Positions 11,141-24,728 of a DNA stretch of 64,000 nt are shown here, in pieces. The stretch is from Escherichia coli (GTDB lineage Bacteria; Pseudomonadota; Gammaproteobacteria; Enterobacterales; Enterobacteriaceae): contig NZ_JAATUR010000005.1 of the NCBI RefSeq assembly GCF_011881725.1, positions 62,001-126,000 on the forward strand. The letters run 5' to 3'. The stretch's first letter is position 1, and each line of letters starts with the position of its first letter. Under the pieces are notes generated by a model. It was not told the origin of the DNA and did not search any database. It saw only the letters and a program-made list of their open reading frames with translations. The position numbers were made by a program, and so were the translations under genes.

Positions 11141-11656
11141 ATGCGTACATTATTATCTATTCTGCTGGTATGGGGCGCATTGTTATTACCCGCTCAGGCA
11201 AATGATAATTTACATTTTTTCGGTAACTTATTAATGGGAATTTGTACGCCGGTTGTTCAGAACGGCGTGATGGATGAAATTGATTTTGGTCGTCTCGATG
11301 CTGATATTTTTCGTTCCGGCAACAAAGAATCTCCGCGAGTCCCGGTAGTATTACAATTAACGGGATGTGAGATGTCGCTGACGACGGTCACCGTCACCCT
11401 TTCGGGGACGGAAGCCACCGGGATGAACGGGTATTTAGCGTTGGACCCCACTTCGCAAGCCAGCGGCGTGGCGATTGGTCTGGAAACGCCGGATGGAGCG
11501 CCCGTTTATATTAATGATACCGTTGGCGCAAATTTTGCGCTGACGCCCCCGGAAACCACGCTGAGTCTTAATGCCTGGGTAAAAGCGATTGCCGGGCAGG
11601 AATTAGTGGTCGGAACTTTTACGTCTATCATGACCGTTCAATTTGAGTATTTTTAA
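11141..11656 (+). CDS. Minor fimbrial subunit 3
   Basis: A pilin-like protein of 171 residues from the ATG at 11141, which has GGGAGG four bases upstream and gives a typical 20-residue signal peptide (LLLPAQA). An in-frame ATG at 11123, overlapping the previous stop, would add six residues. The mature protein has GICTPVV and TGCEMS as the Cys pair and ends TVQFEYF. It differs from minor subunits 1 and 2 and is closer in layout to a shaft-type or terminator pilin. The next gene starts directly after it. Confidence 0.82.
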   Translation: MRTLLSILLVWGALLLPAQANDNLHFFGNLLMGICTPVVQNGVMDEIDFGRLDADIFRSGNKESPRVPVVLQLTGCEMSLTTVTVTLSGTEATGMNGYLALDPTSQASGVAIGLETPDGAPVYINDTVGANFALTPPETTLSLNAWVKAIAGQELVVGTFTSIMTVQFEYF

Positions 11657-11657
11657 A

Positions 11658-12473
11658 ATGAAAATGATAAAAAGAATTAGCTTGCTGGCCGTGTTATTCG
11701 TCTATGGATTTATTCCTTCGCTACAAGCTAAAGATTATAATGGCATAATGATTTATGACGCTAATTATCATCCAGTGGGATATACCGATCATATTATCAA
11801 TATAGATTTCTCCACGGTAGGTTTCGGGACTCATGGCGTTTGTACTATGCCAGAACATTCCGGCCAGTACTTCACCTGCACATGGACTCCAGATATACAA
11901 AACCCTGTTAAGATTACATTGAAAGATTGGGGGAATGCGAATAGTTCACATTGCCCTGGTTTGCCTGACGATTGGGATTGTCAGTACGCGAAAATAGACG
12001 TCCAAATTCCGGATCAGGATTTTTGCCCGTGGACCGTGAAGGTATTTATGAAGTCAACGAATATACGGGCACCCGAATCATATATCGGACCTTCGGATAT
12101 GTTCAGTGCCTGCTCTGTCAATGTTGCGCCGTATGATGTTTCCTGGAACCCAGATTTTGTTTCACATGAAATAACTCTTAATTTGCGTAGCACTGGGAGC
12201 ACTATTACTAAAATGCTACAAACGTATTTGATGAAAGATAATAAACTCTGTGATAGCAGTAAAATGGATGAACGCGGTGCCTATTGTCGTTACGTGAGTA
12301 GCTATACCAGAATGACACCAGCCGGTTGTGGAGATAGCCGGGTGAGGGCGACAGCGGTGGAAAAAGGTATCGATGATACCGCACTGCATGATGTTACAAT
12401 TAATATCAATACGTCGCAGGCTACTCCTATTAATACAACCTGTGAGTTTCTGTATGTTATAGAGCCGCAATGA
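11658..12473 (+). CDS. Cysteine-rich secreted protein, putative fimbrial tip adhesin
   Basis: A predicted exported protein of 271 residues, last in the fimbrial operon. I chose the ATG at 11658; a TTG five codons upstream overlaps the previous gene. The signal peptide ends SLQA. The mature part has ten Cys, for example in GVCTM, YFTCTW, SSHCPG, DDWDCQ, DFCPW and FSACSV, enough for five disulphides. This is far more than a normal pilin. Size, position and secretion suit a tip adhesin, but no lectin or pilin domain is recognisable to me, and the C-terminal donor strand (CEFLYVIEPQ) is only loosely pilin-like. It is A+T-rich. Confidence 0.65.
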   Translation: MKMIKRISLLAVLFVYGFIPSLQAKDYNGIMIYDANYHPVGYTDHIINIDFSTVGFGTHGVCTMPEHSGQYFTCTWTPDIQNPVKITLKDWGNANSSHCPGLPDDWDCQYAKIDVQIPDQDFCPWTVKVFMKSTNIRAPESYIGPSDMFSACSVNVAPYDVSWNPDFVSHEITLNLRSTGSTITKMLQTYLMKDNKLCDSSKMDERGAYCRYVSSYTRMTPAGCGDSRVRATAVEKGIDDTALHDVTININTSQATPINTTCEFLYVIEPQ

Positions 12474-12558
12474 GGCAGTAATTCTATAGTGTTGCCAGCC
12501 TGGCGGGGCGTTAGTTTTCGGTATTCCAGGCGATTCTACCGCCGCAATTATCATTGGT

Positions 12559-12744
12559 GTGCTTTATATGAAGGATATGAATCCGGAGCCAATGTTGGAA
12601 AAAAACTTGTTATCCTCAATGATTAAATCTAACGGTGAATGGCTGGCGTTTGTGGTGCGTCCGTTCTCTGTGGCGCTGGCTGCCTGTTTCTTTTTGGTTG
12701 TTGCGTTACAAGGACGCAATATCTACCGTTCATTTAGCCGTTAA
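12559..12744 (+). CDS. Possible small single-span membrane protein
   Basis: An open frame of up to 61 codons starts GTG at 12559 or ATG at 12568 (58 residues). It has a charged N-terminal part and a strong hydrophobic segment (FSVALAACFFLVVALQG) followed by RNIYRSFSR, as in a small inner membrane protein with Arg-rich end. The ribosome site is weak, and I know no family for it. It lies between the fimbrial operon and yabI inside the accessory block. The rest of 12474-12938 holds a hairpin (12756-12764 with 12774-12782, no T-run) and otherwise nothing clear. Confidence 0.35.
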   Translation: MLYMKDMNPEPMLEKNLLSSMIKSNGEWLAFVVRPFSVALAACFFLVVALQGRNIYRSFSR

Positions 12745-12938
12745 TCCGCTGTTTTCAGGCCATCTATGTTCCTGATGGTCTGCCTTCCCACTAAGTAAAA
12801 TCCTGCGTGACTGCTAAATTTATACTCAAAATGATTCACGTTGCAGGAAAGGCCACGAATATATTCACGCAAAGAATATATTGACCTGAATACCACCACT
12901 TCGCACAATCCACAACGAACTCATCAATCGGGCGCATT

Positions 12939-13703
12939 ATGCAAGCACTGCTGGAACACTTTATTACTCAATCGACAGCGTATTCTCTGCTGGCTGTTTT
13001 ACTGGTGGCTTTTCTGGAGTCGCTGGCGCTGGTAGGTCTGATACTGCCAGGTACTGTACTGATGGCAGGGCTGGGGGCGCTCATTGGCAGTGGTGAGTTG
13101 AGTTTTTGGTATGCCTGGTTGGCCGGAATTGTCGGTTGCCTGATGGGGGACTGGATCTCGTTCTGGCTGGGTTGGCGGTTTAAAAAGCCGCTGCACCGTT
13201 GGTCTTTTATGAAGAAGAATAAAACGTTGCTCGATAAGACCGAGCATGCGCTACATCAGCACAGCATGTTTACCATTCTGGTCGGGCGCTTTGTCGGGCC
13301 GACGCGTCCGTTAGTGCCGATGGTGGCAGGGATGCTGGATCTGCCAGTGCGCAAGTTTCTCTTACCGAATATTGTGGGTTGCCTGTTGTGGCCACCGTTC
13401 TACTTCCTGCCGGGGATTTTGGCGGGGGCGGCGATAGATATTCCCGCGGGTATGCAGAGCGGTGAGTTTAAATGGTTGTTGCTGGTAACGGCGGTGTTTT
13501 TGTGGGCTGGCGGTTGGTTGTGCTGGCGGTTATGGCGCAGTGGTAAATCCACTGACCGCTTAAGCCATTATTTGTCGCGCGGTCGTTTGTTGTGGCTTAC
13601 CCCGATGATTTCTGCCATTGGCGTGGTGGCGCTGGTGGTGTTAATTCGCCACCCGTTGATGCCGGTGTATATCAATATTTTGCGTAAAGTGGTTGGGGTT
13701 TAG
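12939..13703 (+). CDS. yabI: DedA-family inner membrane protein YabI
   Basis: A 254-residue integral membrane protein of the DedA (SNARE-associated/VTT) family, equal in length to K-12 YabI. DedA proteins support membrane homeostasis and proton motive force, and some family members flip undecaprenyl phosphate or phospholipid. The GLILPGTVLMAGLGA stretch, the FVGPTRPLVPMVAGM motif containing the family's key Arg, and several long hydrophobic segments are visible. The start ATG sits exactly where homology to K-12 resumes after the fimbrial block. It may have lost its native upstream promoter. Confidence 0.95.
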   Translation: MQALLEHFITQSTAYSLLAVLLVAFLESLALVGLILPGTVLMAGLGALIGSGELSFWYAWLAGIVGCLMGDWISFWLGWRFKKPLHRWSFMKKNKTLLDKTEHALHQHSMFTILVGRFVGPTRPLVPMVAGMLDLPVRKFLLPNIVGCLLWPPFYFLPGILAGAAIDIPAGMQSGEFKWLLLVTAVFLWAGGWLCWRLWRSGKSTDRLSHYLSRGRLLWLTPMISAIGVVALVVLIRHPLMPVYINILRKVVGV

Positions 13704-13724
13704 GGCATAGTTCTGGCGGGGCCC

Positions 13725-13807
<83 letters not shown>

Positions 13808-13814
13808 GTGCATG

Positions 13815-14513
13815 TTAACCTTTAATCCCCAATAGCGCCGAAGCACTCGCCTTACCGCTCAACAACTCATCGGTCTTCCCGTGCCAGGCGATGCGCCCGT
13901 CGGCGACCACCACCGAGCGCGTGGCGATCCGCGCCGCATCCTCCACACTGTGCGACACCATCAATAGCGTCATTTTTTGCTGCTGGCAGTTCATGCTCAC
14001 CAGCGTCAACATCTCCTGGCGTAGTGCCGGATCGAGCGCGGAGAACGGTTCATCGAGCAATAAAATGGGCTGTTCGCGCACCAGACAACGCGCCAGAGCC
14101 ACACGCTGCCGCTGACCGCCGGACAGTTCGCCCGGCAAGCGCGCCATTAAATTATCAATCCCCATCTGGCGGGCGATAGCGTGCATTTTCTCCTGCTGTA
14201 CCGTGTTTAGCTTCAAGCCAGGATTAAGCCCCAGCCCGATGTTCTGCGCGACCGTCAGGTGACTGAACAGATTGTTCTCCTGAAACAGCATTGACACCGG
14301 ACGGCGTGACGGCGGCGTTGTGGTGTGATCAACGCCGTCGATAGTCAGCGAACCGCTGGCAGGCGTCAGAAAACCGGCGATCAAATTCAGCAGGGTACTT
14401 TTACCCGCGCCGCTTGGCCCGAGGATCGCCACCTGCTCGCCGCGTTCTACCGTTAAGCTAAAACGCATTGGCAAATGGTGGTAAAGCCAGGTGATATCAG
14501 TCAGTTTTAACAT
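13815..14513 (-). CDS. thiQ: Thiamine ABC transporter ATP-binding protein
   Basis: ThiQ hydrolyses ATP to drive thiamine and thiamine phosphate import through ThiP. It has 232 residues when started at MLKLTDIT, the K-12 start; an upstream in-frame start adds seven residues within thiP. Walker [10 protein letters not shown] is at 32-40, the ABC signature LSGGQRQR at 130-137, Walker B LLLDEP at 151-156, and the SHS switch His near 189. It is last of thiBPQ and overlaps the 3' end of thiP by 17 bp. Confidence 0.96.
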   Translation of the reverse strand: MLKLTDITWLYHHLPMRFSLTVERGEQVAILGPSGAGKSTLLNLIAGFLTPASGSLTIDGVDHTTTPPSRRPVSMLFQENNLFSHLTVAQNIGLGLNPGLKLNTVQQEKMHAIARQMGIDNLMARLPGELSGGQRQRVALARCLVREQPILLLDEPFSALDPALRQEMLTLVSMNCQQQKMTLLMVSHSVEDAARIATRSVVVADGRIAWHGKTDELLSGKASASALLGIKG

Positions 14514-16107
14514 TTCGCCCCGGTAGTTTTTCAATCACGGTAAACAGCATAAAACAGAGCAGTAGCAGAATTAACGCGGTGACCGCACCGTCCTGACTGC
14601 GATAAGAGCCAATTTGCTGGTAGAGATAAAATGGCAGGGTGCGGAAATCATCATTACCGAACAACGCGACGACACCAAAATCACCAATCGACAGTACGCA
14701 GGCAAAGGCCAGCGCCTGTGCCAGCGGACGTTTCAGGGCGCGCAGTTCGACCACTTTTAAGCGCGACCAGCCTTCAATACCCAGCGACTGGCACAACATG
14801 CTGTAGCGGGCGGTGATATCGCGCATTGGGTTTTCCAGCACTTTCAGCGCGTAGGGGATCGCCATTAATGCATTGGTGAAAATCACAATGCCATCGGCAG
14901 ATTGCGGCAGACCAATGGTGTTGTTGAGCAGCAAGAAAAAGCCAGTAGCCAGCACAATGCCCGGCATGGCGAGGATCAACATGCCGCTCATTTCCAGCGC
15001 CTGACCGGCCAGTATTTTTTGCCGCGCCCGCAGTTCGCGACTGCTCCATAGCAGCATCATGGTCAGCACCACACACAGTACGCCTGCCGCCAGCGCAATT
15101 CGCAATGAAGTCCACAGCGCCTGCCATAGCACCGGTTGCGCCAGCACTTCCGGCAACTGGCGATTTACACCATCCACAATCACCGCCAGTAACGGCGGTA
15201 GTAACAATAGTAGCGCCAGCACTATCAATAACGTATCGCAAATGCGGCTGTGCAGACGGTCGTCCGGGTCGCGCCAGCCTTGCAGCAGCGTGGTGCCGGG
15301 CGCAATGGCCTCACTTAATCGCTGACTCAGCAGCACCAGCCCGAGACAGCACACCATCTGGATCAGCGCCAGCATTGCCGCGCGGGCGGGATCGTAGTCG
15401 TAACTCAGTGATTGATAAATCGCCAGCTCAATGGTGGTCGCCTGCGGACCGCCGCCCAGTGACAGCACGGTGGCGAAGCTGGCGAAACAGAGCATAAAGA
15501 TAAGCGCAGCAACCGGCGGGATTTGTCGCCGTAACCACGGCCATTCGACGAAGCGGAAAAAATGCCAGCCGCGCATCCCAAGCTGGGCGGCAAGCTGACG
15601 CTGTTCGCCAGGGATGTTTTCCAGTGCCTGGAGTAATAAACGGCTCGCCATCGGCAGATTAAAAAATACGTGCGCCAGCAAAATGCCTTGCAGGCCATAG
15701 GGGGAAAAAGTCCACTCCAGACCAAGTGAATGCCAGAGCGAGGCCAGCCAGCCCTGGCGACCATAGACGCTAAGAATGCCGAAAACGGCGACCAGCACAG
15801 GGAGGATCAAGGTCATTGCGCACAGACGCAACAGCGCCAGCCGCCCCGGAAAGCTCCTGCGATAGAGGGCGCGAGCGAGAAATATTGCTGGTACGACAGA
15901 GAGCAACGCCGAGAGAAACGCCTGCCAGAAGGAGAAGCGCACCACATGCCACAGGTAGCTGTCCTGCCAGATTGCCGCCCAGTCACCCTGCGGGGCGTTC
16001 CACCACAGGGCGAGAAATGCCGCCAGTGCAACCACCACCACCAGCGTGGCGGCGCTTAGCCCTGGAATTAACCAGCCGGGAATTAACGACTGACGGCGCG
16101 TTGCCAT
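14497..16107 (-). CDS. thiP: Thiamine ABC transporter permease
   Basis: ThiP is the inner membrane channel for thiamine uptake. Its 536 residues match K-12 in length. It is a fused, duplicated permease: many hydrophobic segments over the whole length with two binding-protein-dependent permease (EAA-type) motifs, around [18 protein letters not shown] in the first half and [18 protein letters not shown] in the second. It overlaps thiB upstream by 25 bp and thiQ downstream, so the three are translationally coupled under one TPP riboswitch. Confidence 0.97.
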   Translation of the reverse strand: MATRRQSLIPGWLIPGLSAATLVVVVALAAFLALWWNAPQGDWAAIWQDSYLWHVVRFSFWQAFLSALLSVVPAIFLARALYRRSFPGRLALLRLCAMTLILPVLVAVFGILSVYGRQGWLASLWHSLGLEWTFSPYGLQGILLAHVFFNLPMASRLLLQALENIPGEQRQLAAQLGMRGWHFFRFVEWPWLRRQIPPVAALIFMLCFASFATVLSLGGGPQATTIELAIYQSLSYDYDPARAAMLALIQMVCCLGLVLLSQRLSEAIAPGTTLLQGWRDPDDRLHSRICDTLLIVLALLLLLPPLLAVIVDGVNRQLPEVLAQPVLWQALWTSLRIALAAGVLCVVLTMMLLWSSRELRARQKILAGQALEMSGMLILAMPGIVLATGFFLLLNNTIGLPQSADGIVIFTNALMAIPYALKVLENPMRDITARYSMLCQSLGIEGWSRLKVVELRALKRPLAQALAFACVLSIGDFGVVALFGNDDFRTLPFYLYQQIGSYRSQDGAVTALILLLLCFMLFTVIEKLPGRNVKTD

Positions 16108-17066
16108 TCGCTAATCCATGCCTGACGTTGTGCCGCCACTTCGGCTGGTGTGAATTCCAGCGTGGCGGCAGGTTTGGTCAGTTGTTCAAAGCCAGCAGGT
16201 AATGCGACATTTGCTACCGGATACATCCAGTTGCCGGTTGGGATCGCATTCTGGAACGCCGGAGAAACCATAAACTGGAGGAATTTTTGCGCCAGCTCTG
16301 GCTGCTTGCTGGCAGCGGTGCGGGCGGCAACTTCTACTTGCAGATAATGACCTTCGCTAAAGTTCGCCGCGGCGTAGTTATCTTTCTTCTCTTCAAGAAT
16401 GTGATAAGCCGGAGAGGTGGTGTAGCTCAATACCAGATCGCTTTCGCCTTTCAAAAACAGGCCATAGGCTTCGCTCCAGCCTTTGGTGACGGTGACGGTT
16501 TTCTTTGCCAGTTTTTGCCAGGCTTGCGAGGCATCATCGCCATAGACTTTTTGCATCCACAGCAACAGACCCAGACCTGGCGTACTGGTGCGCGGATCTT
16601 CATAAATCACCCGCCAGTTCTGATCGCTTTCAATCAGCTCCTTCAGACTTTGCGGTGGATTTTTAAGTTTGTTCTTGTCGTAGACAAAGGCGAAATAGCC
16701 GTAATCAAACGGTACGAAAGTGTCATTATTCCAGCCGCCAGGCACATTTACTGCATCGGCAGACACGCCGCTTTTGGCAAACAGCCCAGTTTTGCTGGCA
16801 GCATCTAACAGATTGTTATCCAGACCCAACACCACATCAGCTTTGCTGTTTTTGCCTTCCATTCGCAGACGGTTAAGCAGTGAGACGCCATCTTCCAGCG
16901 CCACCAGTTTCAGTTCGCAATCACAGTCGGCCTCAAAGGCTTTTTTGACCACCGGACCAGGACCCCAGTCGGCGGCGAAGGAGTCGTAGGTATAAACAGT
17001 CAGAACGGGTTTCGCGAAAACGGGCGCTGTGCATAGCAACAGCAGGGGAAGACATTTTCTTAACAC
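16083..17066 (-). CDS. thiB: Periplasmic thiamine-binding protein
   Basis: ThiB (TbpA) binds thiamine, thiamine phosphate and thiamine diphosphate in the periplasm and hands them to ThiPQ. With the GTG start at 17066 it has 327 residues, as in K-12; an upstream ATG four codons earlier is less likely. An 18-residue signal peptide ends APVFA. The mature part KPVLTVYTYDSFAADWGPG begins a type-2 periplasmic binding fold. It is first in the operon, with the riboswitch about 50 bp upstream. Confidence 0.96.
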   Translation of the reverse strand: MLRKCLPLLLLCTAPVFAKPVLTVYTYDSFAADWGPGPVVKKAFEADCDCELKLVALEDGVSLLNRLRMEGKNSKADVVLGLDNNLLDAASKTGLFAKSGVSADAVNVPGGWNNDTFVPFDYGYFAFVYDKNKLKNPPQSLKELIESDQNWRVIYEDPRTSTPGLGLLLWMQKVYGDDASQAWQKLAKKTVTVTKGWSEAYGLFLKGESDLVLSYTTSPAYHILEEKKDNYAAANFSEGHYLQVEVAARTAASKQPELAQKFLQFMVSPAFQNAIPTGNWMYPVANVALPAGFEQLTKPAATLEFTPAEVAAQRQAWISEWQRAVSR

Positions 17067-17112
17067 TTTGCACCTCAAAGAAGAGTGGCAAAGGACTTGA
17101 GAAGGAGCCTCA

Positions 17113-17197
17113 AATCCCTTCGCCGGCGTTATCCGGATCAGGTTCGACGGGTATTTTCTCAGCGCACGCGTCTGCGTGGCACCCCGTTGAGAACGGC
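17113..17197 (-). promoter_or_regulatory. TPP riboswitch (THI box) of thiBPQ
   Basis: Read on the minus strand, the region has the conserved TPP aptamer blocks in order: ACGGGGTGCC, CTGAGA, ACCCG, GAACCTGATC and CCGGCGAAGGGA. It lies between sgrR and thiB, as in K-12. When thiamine diphosphate binds, expression of thiBPQ falls, in E. coli by blocking translation start. The variable stem is the CACGCAGACGCGTGCG hairpin. Confidence 0.95.
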
Positions 17198-17229
17198 GTT
17201 AGTGTAGTGATTTTGTTATCAACCAGCAA

Positions 17230-18885
17230 TCATGGATCCGGTGGCGCAAACCACGCTGATTTAAAATCGAACCAACCGAGGGTGTTCATGCGCAGGCCGC
17301 GCATACTGCGTTGTCCCTGAATAATCAGCCAGTGGTGGATGAGCGGCACCATTGCTTTGCTGGCGACCAGTTGCTGGCACCAGTTCGCCAGATTCATCTC
17401 GCCATTGCGCCAGCGGGCGGCATCGGCTTGCCAGTCGATCGGAATACAGTTTTGTAGCAGCGGCACTTCGCACAAATGTGCAAACAGTGAAAAATCCAGC
17501 GGCAGCGTAAAGTTGGCGCTGTTAAGCCAGATATCACTTTCAATATCACCGTTATGCCATTGATCGTAGCTGATCTCTTTAATTTCCAGCGTCACCTGAT
17601 GGTTCGCCAGAATTTGCTGCATGATCCCGGCAATCACTCGATGTTCAATATGATCCTGGTAGAACGTGAGAGTGAGACTCTCCAGCCCGGCGGGTTTTTC
17701 ACAATGAGTGGGGCGGGCATGATGCCAACGGGGGAGTAGCCCATAGGCCGGGAACCACAGTTGCTGGTATTGTTCTTCTGCAAAATAAACCAGATTGGTT
17801 GGTGAAAGCACATAGCTTACCCAGTCCCTGACTTGCTGATTCGCCCCGCGGTGGGTGCGGCTGTCGAACAGTAAATAGTAGCAACCTTCCTCCAGGCGGC
17901 TTTCAATCTCTTTTTCCTCGCCCTTTGGCCCTTCCAGCATCAGACCACAGGCTGGCTCGTCGGCACTTTCAGGCAGAACCCAGACGTTAACTTCGTCGAT
18001 TAATGCCCGATAACCAAAGAAGTCGTCGAATGCCTGAATTTTCAGTTGATTGGTGCTGTTGCGGATCACAGCGTATGGACCGGTGCCGATCGGATTGCTG
18101 GCGAAGTTACTGAGGGTTTCCCATTCGCGTGGCAGGATCATCGCCGGAACTTGTCCTAACAGTAACGGCAACCAGCGATCCGGTTGCGTAAGATGAATGT
18201 CCAGCGTCCAGGGCGTTGGTGAAACAATTTCAGCAATGTGGGAATAGAGCGGCAGTGTACTGATCCTTTTCAAAGAAGCGATCACGTCGTCGATTTCCAG
18301 TTCGCGACCATGATGAAAATGGATCCCCGGACGTAAAAAAAAGCGCCAGTGAAGCGGTGAAATTTGCTGCCAGTGGTGGGCGATGTCCGCCTCCAGTTCC
18401 CCATTTTCCTCATTTATGCGAGTTAAGGCGCTGAAGATTTGCCGGGCGATATGCGTTTCGGAACGGCGTAATGCACTGCCAGGCAGCAGATTGCGCAACG
18501 GGCGATAATAGAGCACGCGCAGGATATGCCGCCCCTGGCGAAAGCTGCGCCCCAGATGAGAAATAAGCATTTGCCGCACGGCGCTTTTGTCACCGACTAA
18601 CTGTACCAGCTGATCGATACGATCCTGCTCAAGCAGGTCTTCCGCCCGCTGTTGCTGGAGCGCCAGCCCGGTGTAGAGGAATGTCAAACGCGAGCGCTTA
18701 CCGCGCCCGACTTCCGCTTCCCACGTCAGCCAGCCGCGTTCCTGCATGGTGTTGAGCAGGGTGCGCATATGACGACGGGAACAGCTTAATAACTCCGCCA
18801 GTTCGTTGAGCGTCGTGTCCTGCGATTTACCCTCGCAGCATTGCCACAGGCGGATGAACTGTTGTTGCAGACGACCAGAAGGCAT
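17230..18885 (-). CDS. sgrR: Transcriptional activator of sgrS, SgrR
   Basis: SgrR senses glucose-phosphate stress and activates sgrS. From the MPSGRLQQQ start it has 551 residues, the K-12 length. The N-terminal winged helix-turn-helix (about 20-60, [16 protein letters not shown]) binds DNA. The C-terminal part is a solute-binding-protein-like domain (SBP_bac_5 type) that should sense a small phosphosugar-related ligand. It is divergent from sgrS, with the short shared promoter region 18886-18952 between them, and it represses its own transcription in E. coli. Confidence 0.96.
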   Translation of the reverse strand: MPSGRLQQQFIRLWQCCEGKSQDTTLNELAELLSCSRRHMRTLLNTMQERGWLTWEAEVGRGKRSRLTFLYTGLALQQQRAEDLLEQDRIDQLVQLVGDKSAVRQMLISHLGRSFRQGRHILRVLYYRPLRNLLPGSALRRSETHIARQIFSALTRINEENGELEADIAHHWQQISPLHWRFFLRPGIHFHHGRELEIDDVIASLKRISTLPLYSHIAEIVSPTPWTLDIHLTQPDRWLPLLLGQVPAMILPREWETLSNFASNPIGTGPYAVIRNSTNQLKIQAFDDFFGYRALIDEVNVWVLPESADEPACGLMLEGPKGEEKEIESRLEEGCYYLLFDSRTHRGANQQVRDWVSYVLSPTNLVYFAEEQYQQLWFPAYGLLPRWHHARPTHCEKPAGLESLTLTFYQDHIEHRVIAGIMQQILANHQVTLEIKEISYDQWHNGDIESDIWLNSANFTLPLDFSLFAHLCEVPLLQNCIPIDWQADAARWRNGEMNLANWCQQLVASKAMVPLIHHWLIIQGQRSMRGLRMNTLGWFDFKSAWFAPPDP

Positions 18886-18973
18886 AAAAGGGGAACTCCT
18901 GCGCAAAAGTCAGCAATTTTATTTTCCCTATATTAAGTCAATAATTCTTAACGATGAAGCAAGGAGGTGTCCC

Positions 18974-19105
18974 ATGCGTCAGTTTTATCGGCACTATTTT
19001 ATCGCGACAGCGCCATTGTGCTGGTTGCATTGGTTAAGCGTTCCACAACGTTTAGCCATGCTTGAAGAACTGATGCAGTGGGAGGGGAGTCATTTTGAAT
19101 ACTGA
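18974..19105 (+). CDS. sgrT: SgrT, inhibitor of glucose transport
   Basis: A 43-residue peptide encoded in the 5' part of SgrS. It blocks the glucose permease PtsG at the inner membrane to help end phosphosugar stress. The ATG has an AGGAGGTG ribosome site. The core LCWLHWLSVPQRLAMLEELMQW is K-12-like (broken here as LCWLHW, SVPQRL, AMLEELMQW). The C-terminus (EGSHFEY) differs from the K-12 end, a part that is variable between strains and species. Confidence 0.93.
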   Translation: MRQFYRHYFIATAPLCWLHWLSVPQRLAMLEELMQWEGSHFEY

Positions 19106-19150
19106 TCTGCGGACATCATGTGTGACTGAGTATTGGTGTTAATCGCCACG

Positions 19151-19178
19151 CCAGCAGTGAATACCTGCTGGCTTTTTT
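19151..19178 (+). terminator. Intrinsic terminator of sgrS
   Basis: CCAGCAG at 19151-19157 pairs with CTGCTGG (19165-19171), followed by a run of T. It is the functional 3' end of SgrS, where the poly-U tail binds Hfq. Confidence 0.9.
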
Positions 19179-19212
19179 CTTTTTGGCGATTGAGTGCCGT
19201 ACGGCGTACTAA

Positions 19213-21229
<2,017 letters not shown>

Positions 21230-21231
21230 GA

Positions 21232-23894
<2,663 letters not shown>

Positions 23895-23936
23895 GGTTTA
23901 GGTCCTTGTCTCTTTTGAGCGCCTCGCTTCGGGCAT

Positions 23937-23966
23937 AAAAAAACCCGCGCAATGGCGCGGGTTTTT
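23937..23966 (-). terminator. leu operon attenuator terminator
   Basis: On the minus strand the stem CCCGCGC-catt-GCGCGGG is followed by a run of seven T, between leuL and leuA. It is the terminator arm of the leucine attenuator: when leucyl-tRNA is plentiful the ribosome clears leuL and this hairpin ends transcription before leuA. Confidence 0.92.
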
Positions 23967-23984
23967 GTTTGACTGCGTGCTGGC

Positions 23985-24071
23985 TTAATGCTGGATGCCG
24001 CTCACTCGTCTACCGCGCAAAGAAGATGCGTTTAGTAGTAGTAGACCGATAAAGCGAACGATGTGAGTCAT
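23985..24071 (-). CDS. leuL: leu operon leader peptide
   Basis: A 28-residue leader, MTHIVRFIGLLLLNASSL..., the same as in K-12. Four consecutive Leu codons, all the rare CTA, make translation sensitive to charged tRNA-Leu. Stalling there prevents the terminator at 23937-23966 from forming. It is too short for ordinary gene finders but is supported by the control codons, position and downstream attenuator. Confidence 0.95.
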   Translation of the reverse strand: MTHIVRFIGLLLLNASSLRGRRVSGIQH

Positions 24072-24728
24072 TAAATCAGCTCCAGATGAATGCGATATGC
24101 TTTTAGAGTTACTGGATACAAAAACGGATGTCAACCCTGTTGTTAGAAAAGCGGCCTTTCAGCGGTAGTTTTTCATATGCAAAATTAGCTAGTTGTGCTG
24201 TGCAATCTATAACAGTCGATATTAATTTCTGCTTAACGACATACGCTTTTCATAGATGGACATACTTCCGCATAGATTATTGCATTTAATCAACGGACTA
24301 AAAGAGGGTAAGGCGTGGGCGAAAATACTCTTATCCTGATGATTTGTTTTGAATTATTTATTTTATGAATATTTTATATTTATCTGCTGAATATTAATGT
24401 GAGATTGATGTTAAGAATTAACGCATTAAATATATAAAATAATGATTGAATTAGCACGTTTAATCCATTTTTTCGGATGATTGAGTATTCGCTATAGTTA
24501 TGATTAGATGCTTTACGCAACAAAAACATTATGGATTAATATGCTGTGGTGAATAATTCTCCGTACGGCAGTGGATTCTGTTTTTATCAGAACCCGTATC
24601 TTTATGTTTTCCTAATTTTACGCATCCCCCTTTTTCTGATTTTATATGCATGGTAAATCATATTTTTCAGGATTATTTCTCTGCATTCAAAAAGGGAAAG
24701 GGAGTTAAGTGTGACAGTGGAGTTAAGT
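24072..24728. promoter_or_regulatory. leuL-leuO divergent regulatory region
   Basis: This 657-bp gap separates divergent leuL and leuO. Near leuL is the leu promoter on the minus strand: TTGACA (24129-24134) and, after 17 bp, TAACTC as the -10. The middle (about 24330-24520) is strongly A+T-rich, fitting the known H-NS silencing of leuO and its relief by LeuO and LrhA or RcsB-type regulators. Short open frames here are not convincing genes. Confidence 0.7.

Larger units (their letters stand above)
4551..12930 (+). other. Accessory fimbrial island between araC and yabI
   Basis: In K-12 only about 85 bp separate araC from yabI. Here similarity to K-12 is lost immediately after the GGGTGTGAA at the araC 3' end. 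It returns at the CGCATTATGCAAGC that carries the yabI start. The 8.4 kb between encode a complete chaperone-usher fimbrial gene set, all on the plus strand. I find no integrase, transposase, tRNA or clear direct repeats at the ends, so this looks like allelic replacement or an old resident locus rather than a recent mobile element. The K-12 comparison is from memory. Confidence 0.8.
18953..19178 (+). ncRNA. sgrS: SgrS small RNA
   Basis: SgrS is made under glucose-phosphate stress. With Hfq it base-pairs with ptsG and manXYZ mRNA to stop sugar uptake. The 5' end GATGAAGCAAGG matches the K-12 start. The pairing segment GTGTGACTGAGTATTGGTG (19120-19138) is intact. The 3' end is the hairpin CCAGCAG...CTGCTGG with a T-run (19151-19178). 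The total of about 226 nt equals K-12. It also encodes SgrT. In K-12 setA follows; here only about 35 bp remain before the leuD end. Confidence 0.95.

Noticed and set aside
4551..12930. Integrative element (prophage, genomic island with integrase)
   Set aside because: No integrase, transposase, tRNA target or direct repeats at the borders.
17079..17229. Possible small gene between thiB and sgrR
   Set aside because: The stretch is fully explained by the TPP riboswitch and its flanks.
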